Shown here in pieces: positions 1-7,169 of a stretch of 64,000 nt of DNA. The position numbers and the translations under genes were made by a program. Positions within the stretch are counted from its first letter, which is position 1, and each line of letters begins with the position of its first letter. This DNA comes from Bacteroidales bacterium UBA1205 (GTDB lineage Bacteria; Bacteroidota; Bacteroidia; Bacteroidales; WCHB1-69). The notes beneath the pieces are model-generated. The model made no database searches, had not been told where the DNA came from, and saw only the letters and a list, made by a program, of their open reading frames with translations. Where the stretch lies: assembly GCA_002309615.1 (NCBI GenBank), contig DBXT01000037.1:111713-175712 (forward strand), read 5' to 3'.

Positions 1-437
1 CCCAAAAAGCGGTACAAAACGGGATTGCCCGTTGCATCAGCAACACACATCTAATGGGAAGATGGCAAATATTACAAACCGAACCATTGGTCATCACCGA
101 TACAGGACACAATGAAGCCGGAATACAATTGATATGCCGACAATTAAAACAGATATCATACCAAAACCTGCATATAGTATTAGGCGTGGTAAATGATAAA
201 GATTTATCGCATATATTACCCTACTTACCACAAAAAGCCCGCTATTATTTTTGTAAAGCCGACATTCCTCGCGGAAAAGATGCAAAAGAACTACAAGCCG
301 AAGCTGCTCGCTATCAATTACACGGCAAACACTATGTGAGTGTAAAATCGGCATTGCGTGCCGCCAAACGGCACGCTCAACCGCAAGATGTTATATTTGT
401 CGGCGGTAGTACCTTCACGGTGGCAGAAGTTATATAA
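1..437 (+). CDS. folC: FolC, bifunctional folylpolyglutamate/dihydrofolate synthase (C-terminal part)
   Basis: Only the C-terminal part is present. The frame is open from base 3, so the gene starts before the window. FolC joins dihydropteroate to glutamate and extends the glutamate tail of folates in the cytoplasm, using ATP. Visible are the family's GRWQ turn at about bases 57-68, ITDTGHN (bases 93-113), which matches the usual D-G-A-H-N loop, the Rossmann-like strand IVLGVVNDKD, and the end FVGGSTFTVAEVI, matching the usual GS-xF-xVAE ending. The ATP-binding Mur-ligase domain lies outside the window. The ATG at 54 is internal and is not the gene start. folP lies much further along, at about 36.3 kb, and is not in the same operon. 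The family call is secure; activity cannot be judged from a fragment. Confidence 0.93.
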   Translation, partial: QKAVQNGIARCISNTHLMGRWQILQTEPLVITDTGHNEAGIQLICRQLKQISYQNLHIVLGVVNDKDLSHILPYLPQKARYYFCKADIPRGKDAKELQAEAARYQLHGKHYVSVKSALRAAKRHAQPQDVIFVGGSTFTVAEVI

Positions 438-581
438 CCCCGTTTTTTTATATTTCAATAAAAAAAAACAAAACATTATATTTATTTATATATCAAGCAA
501 ATACGGATATATCTATTCAACAATAGCACTACTTGCTTAAAAATAATTAACAAAAATTCAATATTTTACAAAAATAACTGC

Positions 582-589
582 TACCTTTG
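582..589 (+). promoter_or_regulatory. Bacteroidota -7 promoter box (TACCTTTG) of the que operon
   Basis: TACCTTTG fits the TAnnTTTG consensus of the primary sigma factor of Bacteroidota. Transcription would start near base 596, giving a leader of about 55 nt that holds the preQ1 riboswitch. No clear -33 element was assigned. Confidence 0.8.
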
Positions 590-613
590 CATTTTATTTA
601 ATGAATTATTCAT

Positions 614-647
614 AGGGGTACTTGTAAACCCCCTTTAACAAAACAAG
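614..647 (+). promoter_or_regulatory. preQ1-I riboswitch in the leader of queC
   Basis: P1 pairs AGGGG (614-618) with CCCCT (630-634). The loop segment CTTGT (621-625) pairs with ACAAG (643-647) to close the H-type pseudoknot (P2). The A-rich joining strand 635-647 reads TTAACAAAACAAG, the same as I recall for the Thermoanaerobacter tengcongensis preQ1-I aptamer. C629, just before the 3' arm of P1, sits where the ligand-reading cytosine lies in that RNA. The 3' strand of P2 ends 4 nt before the queC ATG and covers the likely ribosome-binding stretch, so ligand binding should block translation. This gives feedback by preQ1, the product of queC-queF below it. Confidence 0.94.
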
Positions 648-650
648 AAA

Positions 651-1301
651 ATGGATACGATAATTATCTACTCCGGAGGTTTGGACTCCACCACGCTACT
701 TTATGAGGAACGCGAACGAATTGCTTTAGCCGTTACTTTTGATTATGGCAGCAATCATGCAGCACAAGAAACAGCATGTGCCCGATGGCATTGCGAACAC
801 CTTGGCATAGAACATTTGGTTATCAACCTCAACTTCATAAGCCGATACTTTCATTCGTCGCTCACAGCGGGTGCTGACGCTATTCCCGAAGGTAATTATG
901 ACGATACCAACATGCGTAGCACCGTGGTGCCCTTTCGCAATGGTATTATGCTATCAATAGCTTGCGGGCTGGCGGAAAGTCGTGGTTTGAAACGCGTGCT
1001 GATAGCCAACCATAGCGGTGACCATGCCATCTATCCCGATTGCCGTCCCGAATTTGTAAAAGCGATGGATGCAACCATGATAGCCGGCACTTACGAAGGT
1101 ATCCGCCTATCGGCTCCTTACACCGGTATTACCAAATGTGAAATAGTAAAAAAAGCTGCCGCTCTCGGCATCGACTGCCAAAAAACATATTCATGCTATC
1201 GTGGCGGTGAACTTCATTGCGGACGATGCGGCACTTGTCGTGAACGCAAAGACGCTTTTGCTGAAGCAGGAATTATTGACCCAACAAAATACGAGGATTA
1301 A
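651..1301 (+). CDS. queC: QueC, 7-cyano-7-deazaguanine synthase
   Basis: This cytoplasmic enzyme converts 7-carboxy-7-deazaguanine to preQ0 with ammonia and ATP. The protein has 216 residues, normal for the family. The N-terminal PP-loop SGGLDSTT (residues 8-15) binds ATP. The C-terminal zinc site is seen as Cys182, Cys190, Cys193 and Cys196. The ATG at 651 follows the riboswitch by 3 nt and is the first codon of a well-matched N-terminus (MDTIIIYSGGLDS). It is the first gene of queC-queD-queE-queF; queD starts 1 nt after its stop. Control is likely translational through the preQ1-I riboswitch. Confidence 0.97.
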   Translation: MDTIIIYSGGLDSTTLLYEERERIALAVTFDYGSNHAAQETACARWHCEHLGIEHLVINLNFISRYFHSSLTAGADAIPEGNYDDTNMRSTVVPFRNGIMLSIACGLAESRGLKRVLIANHSGDHAIYPDCRPEFVKAMDATMIAGTYEGIRLSAPYTGITKCEIVKKAAALGIDCQKTYSCYRGGELHCGRCGTCRERKDAFAEAGIIDPTKYED

Positions 1302-1302
1302 A

Positions 1303-1638
1303 ATGTATTACATCAAGAAAACGATAGAAGTAGCCGGAGCACACCAACTCAAGCTTGATTACCCGAGCAAATGCTGCTCCTTGCACGGGCATAATTGGAT
1401 CATTACCATCTATTGCAAAGCCGAAAAACTTGACAGAAACGGTATGGTGATAGATTTTTCGGAAATCAAACGTTGTATTGTGGATGCCTTGGACCACAAA
1501 GTACTCAACGACGTGTTGCAATGCAATCCCACCGCTGAGAATATCGCTCATTGGTGCTGTAACCAAATATCTAACTGTTACCGCGTTGACGTACAGGAAA
1601 CATCCGGTAACACAGCCACATACGAAAAAGACGAGTAA
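1303..1638 (+). CDS. queD: QueD family, 6-carboxy-5,6,7,8-tetrahydropterin synthase
   Basis: This enzyme makes 6-carboxytetrahydropterin from dihydroneopterin triphosphate, the entry to 7-deazaguanine synthesis. The 111-residue protein has the PTPS/QueD features: a zinc-binding His in AGAHQL, then the active-site Cys and HGH pair in KCCSLHGHNW, DHKVLND with the catalytic Asp-His, and the substrate-anchoring Glu in PTAENIAHW. The same frame is open back to 1201, but that stretch overlaps queC in another frame. The ATG at 1303, 1 nt after the queC stop, gives the normal N-terminus MYYIKKTIEVAGAH. The stop overlaps the queE start by 1 nt. No folE (GTP cyclohydrolase I) is in the window to supply its substrate. 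Confidence 0.95.
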   Translation: MYYIKKTIEVAGAHQLKLDYPSKCCSLHGHNWIITIYCKAEKLDRNGMVIDFSEIKRCIVDALDHKVLNDVLQCNPTAENIAHWCCNQISNCYRVDVQETSGNTATYEKDE

Positions 1639-2231
1639 TGAAAATCAACGAGATATTCTATTCATTACAAGGCGAAGGGTATAATACCGGCACACCCGCT
1701 ATTTTCGTACGTTTCAGCGGATGCAACCTCCGTTGCCCTTTTTGCGATACCGACTATTCCAAAGGTAAAGAAATGGAGGAAACGGAAATAGCGGCGGAAG
1801 TAGCAAAATTTCCTGCCTCACTGGTGGTATTAACAGGAGGAGAACCGGCCGCACATGTAACAGCATCTTTGGTGGAATTACTGCATGCCGAAGGCAAAAC
1901 CATAGCAATAGAAACCAACGGCACCCAAACCTTACCCAAAAACATCAATTGGATTACGCTGTCGCCCAAAGACATGTTCCTCGGAAAAAAAGCCGCACCC
2001 GTTTTGAGCGAAGCCGATGAAATAAAGATAGTTTATGACGGTGAAACCGATATGCAGGAGCAAATAAAAAAATACGAACATATAAATGTCAAACACCGCT
2101 TTATTCAACCCTGCGACACCGGCAACGCTACAAAAAATGCCGAAATAATTCAGCATACTATAGCATTTTGTAAGCAGCATCCCGAATGGAGGCTCTCTTT
2201 GCAGACACATAAAATACTAAATATAAAATAG
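1638..2231 (+). CDS. queE: QueE, 7-carboxy-7-deazaguanine synthase (radical SAM)
   Basis: This radical SAM enzyme contracts 6-carboxytetrahydropterin to 7-carboxy-7-deazaguanine. The 197-residue protein starts with MKINEIFYSLQGEG, typical of QueE. The cluster motif CX3CX2C is Cys29, Cys33 and Cys36 (SGCNLRCPFC), followed by DTDYS. TGGEP lies at about residues 66-70, where radical SAM enzymes contact SAM, and ETNGT at about residues 92-96. The start overlaps the queD stop by one base and queF follows 2 nt after the stop, so the operon is tightly coupled. Confidence 0.96.
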   Translation: MKINEIFYSLQGEGYNTGTPAIFVRFSGCNLRCPFCDTDYSKGKEMEETEIAAEVAKFPASLVVLTGGEPAAHVTASLVELLHAEGKTIAIETNGTQTLPKNINWITLSPKDMFLGKKAAPVLSEADEIKIVYDGETDMQEQIKKYEHINVKHRFIQPCDTGNATKNAEIIQHTIAFCKQHPEWRLSLQTHKILNIK

Positions 2232-2233
2232 TT

Positions 2234-2701
2234 ATGAACAAGGAAAACAAAGAATTGCAATCTCTCGGACATTCCACTCCCGTTCCGGAAAAATACATGC
2301 CGGAAATACTTGAAACATTTGAAAATCAACATCAAGATAGAGATTATTGGGTACAATTCAATTGTGATGAGTTCACTACCCTATGCCCTATCACCGGTCA
2401 ACCCGATTTTGCAAAAATAAAAATACTCTATATTCCTGACAAACGGATGGTGGAAAGCAAAAGTTTAAAGTTATATCTATTCTCTTTTCGCAACCAAGGC
2501 AATTTTCACGAAGATTGTATTAATTTAATAATCAACGATTTAATAAAGTCATTACAACCTCGCTATATTGAAGTAATCGGTTTGTTCGTTCCCAGAGGCG
2601 GAATCAGCATATACCCCTATGTCAATTACGGGAAACCCGAAACCGGATACGAAAAATTGGCACAAGAAAGAATGTCACATCACTCCTGCTTATCGTTATG
2701 A
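2234..2701 (+). CDS. queF: QueF, NADPH-dependent preQ0 reductase (short type)
   Basis: QueF reduces the nitrile of preQ0 to the amine of preQ1 with two NADPH, in the cytoplasm. The 155-residue length fits the short, unimodular subfamily (YkvM-like). The nucleophile is Cys51 in FTTLCP. VESKSLK (73-79) is the QueF motif thought to bind NADPH. His92-Glu93 (FHED) match the substrate-binding pair. It completes the route to preQ1, the ligand of the riboswitch at 614-647. Its stop overlaps the next start as ATGA (2698-2701). Confidence 0.96.
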   Translation: MNKENKELQSLGHSTPVPEKYMPEILETFENQHQDRDYWVQFNCDEFTTLCPITGQPDFAKIKILYIPDKRMVESKSLKLYLFSFRNQGNFHEDCINLIINDLIKSLQPRYIEVIGLFVPRGGISIYPYVNYGKPETGYEKLAQERMSHHSCLSL

Positions 2702-3009
2702 AGGTAAAAATCACCGCCATTCGAAAGGCGAATTATATTGATTTACAAAAGCAATACGAGAATCCCATTGAACATGCGTGTGATATTGTTCAAGGGCAAA
2801 CATGGATATCCGTCAATGGAGAAATGCCCGAGGGAATGTGCGAAAGTGCATGGAAATCGATGGAATGGTTTGTCAGGGAATTAGCCGCAGGACGCGGCGA
2901 TTTTTACCAAGGTTGGATGAAAAACCCTCATTCTGCAATGATTAGTTGCAATGACGGATTCCGACCGGTAAGTTTTTTGCTGGAAAGCATAAACGATTCC
3001 TCAAAATAA
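2698..3009 (+). CDS. TIGR04076-like small protein of unknown function
   Basis: This protein has 103 residues. The start (MKVKITAIRKANYIDL) and the centre (EMPEGMCESAWKSM, then a LAAGRG stretch) resemble the TIGR04076 family, short soluble proteins without a known activity. There is no signal peptide or membrane segment. One Cys (CESAW) lies in the most conserved-looking part, and others are in HACDI and ISCNDG. It overlaps queF by 4 nt (ATGA), so it is very likely co-translated with the que operon. That suggests, but does not show, a link to deazaguanine or redox metabolism. Function is unknown. Confidence 0.8.
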   Translation: MKVKITAIRKANYIDLQKQYENPIEHACDIVQGQTWISVNGEMPEGMCESAWKSMEWFVRELAAGRGDFYQGWMKNPHSAMISCNDGFRPVSFLLESINDSSK

Positions 3010-3019
3010 ATATTTTCAC

Positions 3020-3049
3020 ACCGGCCGTCATCCATGGCATCGGTTTTTC
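3020..3049 (+). terminator. weak terminator-like hairpin after the que operon
   Basis: ACCG (3020-3023) pairs with CGGT (3041-3044), and inside it GCC pairs with GGC across a bulge; five T follow. The stem is short and interrupted, so this is tentative. Confidence 0.35.
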
Positions 3050-3166
3050 TAATCATAAAAAAGATAAGCAGTTTACCGTCATATATTTAACATTTTACAC
3101 TATCATATAAAATCATGCTTGACGAAAAAAAAACAATTTTATTGTGTGTATTCTAAAAAAAAATGC

Positions 3167-3174
3167 TACATTTG
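3167..3174 (+). promoter_or_regulatory. -7 promoter box (TACATTTG) of the ECF sigma gene
   Basis: TACATTTG fits TAnnTTTG. A TTG at 3142-3144 lies 22 nt upstream and could be the -33 element. The leader to the start codon is about 95 nt. Confidence 0.7.
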
Positions 3175-3278
3175 CAAAAAAAATTATTGAACTAAAATAT
3201 TAAGAGAATTGAGATAGAAATTTTATCAGTTTTTTTATTGTAATTCATATTCAAATATTTGAAAAGGAGGAATTTATT

Positions 3279-3869
3279 TTGAATAAGTTATTATCACAAT
3301 ACAATGATGAGAAATTGGTAGAATTATATACTCAAGGTAATGAATCGGCCTTAGAAGAGCTCATTAACCGTTACCAGCAAAAAGTTTTCGCCTACATTCT
3401 CATGGTTGTCCATGATAAAGATTTGGCAGAAGATTTGTTTCAAGACACTTTTATTAAAGTTATCAATACGCTCAAATTAGGATTATACAGAGAAGAAGGT
3501 AAATTCAACCAATGGTTGATGCGTATTACGCGTAATTTGGTTATTGACCATTTCAGACGTTGTCAAAAGATGTCATATGTGGATAACCATGAAACGGGTG
3601 ATATTTTCGATAGTTTTTCCGAGCCTTCCATGTCCATAGAGCAAACCATGATTATGCAACAGATATACGATTCATTACATGAATTGATATCTTTTTTGCC
3701 CGAAGAGCAAAAAGAGGTATTGGATTTACGTATATACAAAGAATTGTCTTTTAAAGAAATAGCCGAAAAAACCAATGTCAGTATCAACACTGCATTAGGC
3801 AGAATGCGTTACGCAATCATTAATCTTCGTAAAATGGCAAAAGAGCGTAATACCATACTCAACTACTAA
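3279..3869 (+). CDS. ECF-type sigma-70 family RNA polymerase sigma factor
   Basis: The 196-residue protein has region 2 at about residues 18-85 (ALEELINRYQQKVFAYIL, then DLAEDLFQDTFIKV and FNQWLMRITRNLVIDHFRR). Region 4 is at about 130-185 (LPEEQKEVLDLRIYKELSFKEIA, then a helix-turn-helix). It would direct core polymerase to a special promoter set. The start is a TTG at 3279, placed by a strong Shine-Dalgarno AAAGGAGG (3263-3270) 8 nt upstream, which is uncommon in this phylum. No anti-sigma factor is next to it; the neighbour, 6 nt on, is a radical SAM protein. The regulon is unknown. Confidence 0.93.
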   Translation: MNKLLSQYNDEKLVELYTQGNESALEELINRYQQKVFAYILMVVHDKDLAEDLFQDTFIKVINTLKLGLYREEGKFNQWLMRITRNLVIDHFRRCQKMSYVDNHETGDIFDSFSEPSMSIEQTMIMQQIYDSLHELISFLPEEQKEVLDLRIYKELSFKEIAEKTNVSINTALGRMRYAIINLRKMAKERNTILNY

Positions 3870-3875
3870 ACGCCC

Positions 3876-4877
3876 ATGCGTGTTTTTTTTACCCGATGTA
3901 TTGCACTTTGGCGGATTATCACATGGAAAAAGTTGTTCAACCTTTTGCTGTTATGGTTTCAATATATCCTATCCGCCCTTAGCGGAAGATACATCCGTAC
4001 TGCCCGCATTCATTCCATAGCCATAGAGCCATGCAACATATGCCAGTTGCATTGTCCTGAATGTCCTTCCGGCAACGGCTCCTTGCAAAGAGCCAAAGGG
4101 ATGATATCCCCATCCTTGTTTTATGATATTATTGACACCACATCGCCCTACCTCACCAATCTCACCCTCTATTTTCAGGGAGAACCTTTTCTACATCCGT
4201 CTATCATAGATATGATAAGTTATGCCGTGAAAAAAAACATATATGTCAACACGTCCACCAATGCACAGTGCATTACGCCGGAATTAGCGACAAGTATTGT
4301 AAACACTCGTCTTCATCGTATTATCATCTCCATGGACGGGCTTACCCAAACCGACTATGCACAATATCGCATAGGAGGCTCGCTACAACGCACCCTTGAT
4401 GCCATCAACCTGCTTAACAAAGCAAAAAAAGAACACCACAGTTCCTTCCCTCATATAGAAGTGCAATGTCTTATTCTGTCCACCACGGAAAATCATTTAA
4501 AAGACATTCGTTCATTAGCTTTAGCCGCCGGTGCGGACAGCGTTACTTTCAAATCAGCACAATTTTACCATTTACAATCAGAGTTGATGCCACAAAAAAA
4601 ACACAGTAATAATCGCTATGAGCATACTGCTCAAGGGGAAATCATCCGCAAAGCCTCTCGTCGAAGAGCATGCTATCGTGCATGGAATTCCATAGTGATA
4701 ACATGGGACGGAAAGGTGGTTCCCTGCTGTTTTGATAAAGATGCGCAATATACCTATTCTACATGGAATGGTGATTTTTGGAGAAAAATGAATAGCAATA
4801 ACAACTATAAAAACCTATTAAGCACATTGTTAAAAAACAGAAAAAGCATCCCTATGTGCAACAATTGCAATGTGTAA
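3876..4877 (+). CDS. radical SAM/SPASM domain protein
   Basis: The 333-residue protein has a hydrophobic N-terminal stretch (about residues 20-37). The radical SAM cluster site follows: Cys56, Cys60 and Cys63 in CQLHCPEC, with an extra Cys at 53. The C-terminal part has a SPASM-like region (CYRAWNSIVITWDGKVVPCC, then a final CNNCN) that would hold an auxiliary iron-sulfur cluster. Such enzymes modify peptides, sugars or cofactors. The substrate cannot be told, and no precursor peptide is visible nearby. It begins 6 nt after the sigma factor stop and is probably in the same transcript. Confidence 0.88.
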   Translation: MRVFFTRCIALWRIITWKKLFNLLLLWFQYILSALSGRYIRTARIHSIAIEPCNICQLHCPECPSGNGSLQRAKGMISPSLFYDIIDTTSPYLTNLTLYFQGEPFLHPSIIDMISYAVKKNIYVNTSTNAQCITPELATSIVNTRLHRIIISMDGLTQTDYAQYRIGGSLQRTLDAINLLNKAKKEHHSSFPHIEVQCLILSTTENHLKDIRSLALAAGADSVTFKSAQFYHLQSELMPQKKHSNNRYEHTAQGEIIRKASRRRACYRAWNSIVITWDGKVVPCCFDKDAQYTYSTWNGDFWRKMNSNNNYKNLLSTLLKNRKSIPMCNNCNV

Positions 4878-4920
4878 ATGTTTTTTTGCAAAAGAAATGC
4901 TTTCGTATTGTTTTTTTTTG

Positions 4921-4928
4921 TATCTTTG
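4921..4928 (+). promoter_or_regulatory. -7 promoter box (TATCTTTG) of rplS
   Basis: TATCTTTG fits TAnnTTTG. Transcription would start near 4935, leaving a leader of about 105 nt before rplS, long enough for a ribosomal-protein leader structure. Confidence 0.75.
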
Positions 4929-5040
4929 CACACTTTAAATTAAACTTATAGATAAACGTAAATGTAACTTTCAGCAAACGTAGTGTCCATTGCGAGTCAC
5001 GTGAATCGTATGAGAGTACATGATTAAAAAACAAGAAGCG

Positions 5041-5394
5041 ATGAAATCAGCATTGATTAAGTTCACGGAGGACCAATTAATTGAAAAAAAAGACTATCCT
5101 CAATTTTCAGCCGGTGATACTATTACCGTTACATACAAAATAGTAGAAGGTAGCAAAGAACGTTTACAATCCTATCAAGGTGTTGTTCTTCAAAGAGTTG
5201 GTGCAGGTGCCACTGAAACATTCACCATCAGAAAAATATCCAGCGGTATAGGTGTAGAACGTATTTTCCCTATCAACTCGCCTTTTATACAAAGTATAGT
5301 ACTGAATAAACGCGGTGTAGTAAGAAGAGCAAGAATATTCTACTTACGAAACTTAACCGGCAAAAAAGCTCGTATTAAAGAAAAGAGATCTTAA
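5041..5394 (+). CDS. rplS: 50S ribosomal protein L19
   Basis: The 117-residue protein matches L19 throughout: FSAGDTITVTYKIVEG, SYQGVVLQ, TFTIRKISSGIGVERIFPINSP and the end LRNLTGKKARIKEKR. L19 sits at the 30S-50S interface. The open frame reaches back to an ATG at 5020, but the ATG at 5041 gives a start (MKSALIKFTEDQ) like other Bacteroidota L19 proteins and is preferred. A hairpin terminator follows at 5403-5420. efp lies 62 nt further on. Confidence 0.96.
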   Translation: MKSALIKFTEDQLIEKKDYPQFSAGDTITVTYKIVEGSKERLQSYQGVVLQRVGAGATETFTIRKISSGIGVERIFPINSPFIQSIVLNKRGVVRRARIFYLRNLTGKKARIKEKRS

Positions 5395-5402
5395 AAATAA
5401 GC

Positions 5403-5420
5403 AAGCCCTCCTAAGGGCTT
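5403..5420 (+). terminator. hairpin after rplS
   Basis: AAGCCCT (5403-5409) and AGGGCTT (5414-5420) form a 7-bp stem with a CCTA loop. Only a short T-rich stretch follows, so it may terminate only partly before efp. Confidence 0.6.
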
Positions 5421-5456
5421 CTTTAGTATCAAACCTAACTGTTAAAGCAAAACAAT

Positions 5457-6020
5457 ATGGCAACAACAGCAGATTTTAAAAACGGATTGTGCATAGAGCA
5501 CAATGGAGATTTGTGGTCAATAGTAGAGTTCCAACATGTAAAACCGGGAAAAGGTCCCGCCTTTGTTCGCACCAAACTAAGAAACCTCCGCACAGGAAGA
5601 GTATTGGAAAATACTTTTACTGCAGGTGTTAAAATAGATTTAGCCCGTGTTGAACGTCGTCCGTATCAATATTTGTACAAAGACGGTGACATGTATTGGT
5701 TTATGCATGGTGAAACCTATGAACAGATATCTATAGAAGAATCTTTAATCACCAATCCGAGTCTACTCAAAGAAGGTCAAACGGTAGAAGTGATGTATCA
5801 CACAGAATCAGACACTCCTCTCACCTGTGAAATGCCTCCTTTTGTAGAGTTAAAAGTTACCTATACCGAACCCGGTGTAAAAGGAGATACTGCCACCAAT
5901 GCTCAAAAGAAAGCCATAGTGGAAACAGGTGCAGAAGTAATGGTTCCTTTGTTTATTAATGAAGGTGAAATCATAAAAGTAGATACTCGTACCAACAAAT
6001 ACGCTGAAAGAGTAAAATAA
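5457..6020 (+). CDS. efp: elongation factor P
   Basis: EF-P binds between the P and E sites and relieves stalling at polyproline. The 187-residue length is normal. The tip loop of domain I is KPGKGPAF, with Lys32 at the site that is modified in many species; no modifying enzyme (EpmA/B or similar) is in the window. The domain II/III signature around YHTESDTPLTCEMPPFVELKVTYTEPGVKGDTA is intact and the end (KVDTRTNKYAERVK) is typical. The lpxD-like gene follows 17 nt after the stop, so they probably share a transcript. Confidence 0.97.
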   Translation: MATTADFKNGLCIEHNGDLWSIVEFQHVKPGKGPAFVRTKLRNLRTGRVLENTFTAGVKIDLARVERRPYQYLYKDGDMYWFMHGETYEQISIEESLITNPSLLKEGQTVEVMYHTESDTPLTCEMPPFVELKVTYTEPGVKGDTATNAQKKAIVETGAEVMVPLFINEGEIIKVDTRTNKYAERVK

Positions 6021-6037
6021 TTAAGTTCAAATTCATC

Positions 6038-7012
6038 ATGATTTTTAACCAAGCTATTGCGCTAAAAGAACTTATTGACATTATCGGTCAGCATGTAGAG
6101 GTTCGCGGCGATATAAACGCCATGGTAAGTGGTATTAACGAAATACACATGGTTCAGCCGGGAGAAATCACTTTTGTGGACCATCCCAAATACTACGAAA
6201 AGGTATTAAAAAGCCAAGCAAGTTTTATCATATTGGACATACATCCCGAAAACGATTACGGCAAAACCATCATCATTTCGGACGATCCTTTTCGGGACTA
6301 TGTTAAATTAGTAAAACACTTCCGCCAATTTCACGCACAAGATGCCTATATCCATCCTTCCGCCCAAATAGGCGAAGGCACTATATTGCAACCGGGTGTG
6401 TTCGTAGGCGAAAACGTAAAAATAGGCAAAAATTGCATCATTCACTCCAATGTAAGCATTTATGACCATTCCACTATCGGAAACAATGTTATTATTCAAT
6501 CCAATAGTGTTATCGGAGGTGAAGCGTTCTATTTCAAACGCCGTGCCACCCATTGGGATAAATTAGAATCTTGTGGCAGCACCACTATAGACGACAATGT
6601 GGAAATAGGAGCATTGTGTACTATAGACAAAGGTGTTTCTGGAGATACGCATATAGGTGAGGGATGCAAATTTGACAACCATGTACAAGTGGGACATGAC
6701 ACCACTATCGGTAAACATTGCTTAATAGGTTCGCATTGTGCCATAGCCGGTGTTACCACCATAGAAGACGACTGCTTGATATGGGGTCGTGTATCTATTA
6801 ACAAAGACCTTGTGATAGGTAAAGGAAGTGTTATATTGGCCACTTCGGGAGTGGACAAATCCGTTCCTGCAGGCAAAGTAATGTTCGGTTCGCCGGCTGT
6901 GGATGTCCACAAAAAATGGAAAGAATTGGCAGCATTAAGAATGCTTCCCGAATATTTAGAAAAAATAACCGATATAGAAAAATATATTGAAGAACTAAAA
7001 GCTAATCGTTAA
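6038..7012 (+). CDS. lpxD: LpxD-type UDP-3-O-acylglucosamine N-acyltransferase
   Basis: The 324-residue protein has the LpxD plan: an N-terminal uridine-binding domain (about 1-100, ending HPSAQIGEGT), then a long left-handed beta-helix of hexapeptide repeats (about 100-285), then a C-terminal helix (EYLEKITDIEKYIEELKA). FDNHVQVGHDTTIG holds the expected catalytic His. LpxD adds the N-linked hydroxy-acyl chain to the lipid A precursor. No lpxA, lpxC or fabZ is nearby, so this may be a second, efp-linked copy whose exact acceptor could differ. Terminator at 7042-7077. Confidence 0.85.
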   Translation: MIFNQAIALKELIDIIGQHVEVRGDINAMVSGINEIHMVQPGEITFVDHPKYYEKVLKSQASFIILDIHPENDYGKTIIISDDPFRDYVKLVKHFRQFHAQDAYIHPSAQIGEGTILQPGVFVGENVKIGKNCIIHSNVSIYDHSTIGNNVIIQSNSVIGGEAFYFKRRATHWDKLESCGSTTIDDNVEIGALCTIDKGVSGDTHIGEGCKFDNHVQVGHDTTIGKHCLIGSHCAIAGVTTIEDDCLIWGRVSINKDLVIGKGSVILATSGVDKSVPAGKVMFGSPAVDVHKKWKELAALRMLPEYLEKITDIEKYIEELKANR

Positions 7013-7041
7013 ATACAACCAAAGCTTTATTGATAATTGTT

Positions 7042-7077
7042 AATGATATTCTATTTATATGGAATATCATTTTTTTT
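7042..7077 (+). terminator. Rho-independent terminator of efp-lpxD
   Basis: AATGATATTC (7042-7051) pairs with GAATATCATT (7062-7071) and the stem runs into a T tract to 7077. Confidence 0.8.
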
Positions 7078-7102
7078 GCAAACATTTTCTTAAAACAAAA
7101 AA

Positions 7103-7129
7103 ATAGGCACATTCGTTGAATGTGCCTAT
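7103..7129 (-). terminator. Rho-independent terminator of pta
   Basis: A 12-bp perfect stem, ATAGGCACATTC (7103-7114) with GAATGTGCCTAT (7118-7129). On the minus strand it is followed by a T-rich tract (complement of 7091-7102). Confidence 0.85.
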
Positions 7130-7169
7130 AGTGCAATGTTCTTTATTAAAGAGCGGATAATGTTCAATT

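Noticed and set aside
54..437. ATG at 54 as the start of a short gene
   Set aside because: The frame is open upstream to the window edge and the upstream residues still fit FolC, so this is the end of a longer gene.
1201..1302. N-terminal extension of queD
   Set aside because: It overlaps the conserved zinc-site end of queC in another frame, and the ATG at 1303 gives a normal QueD start.
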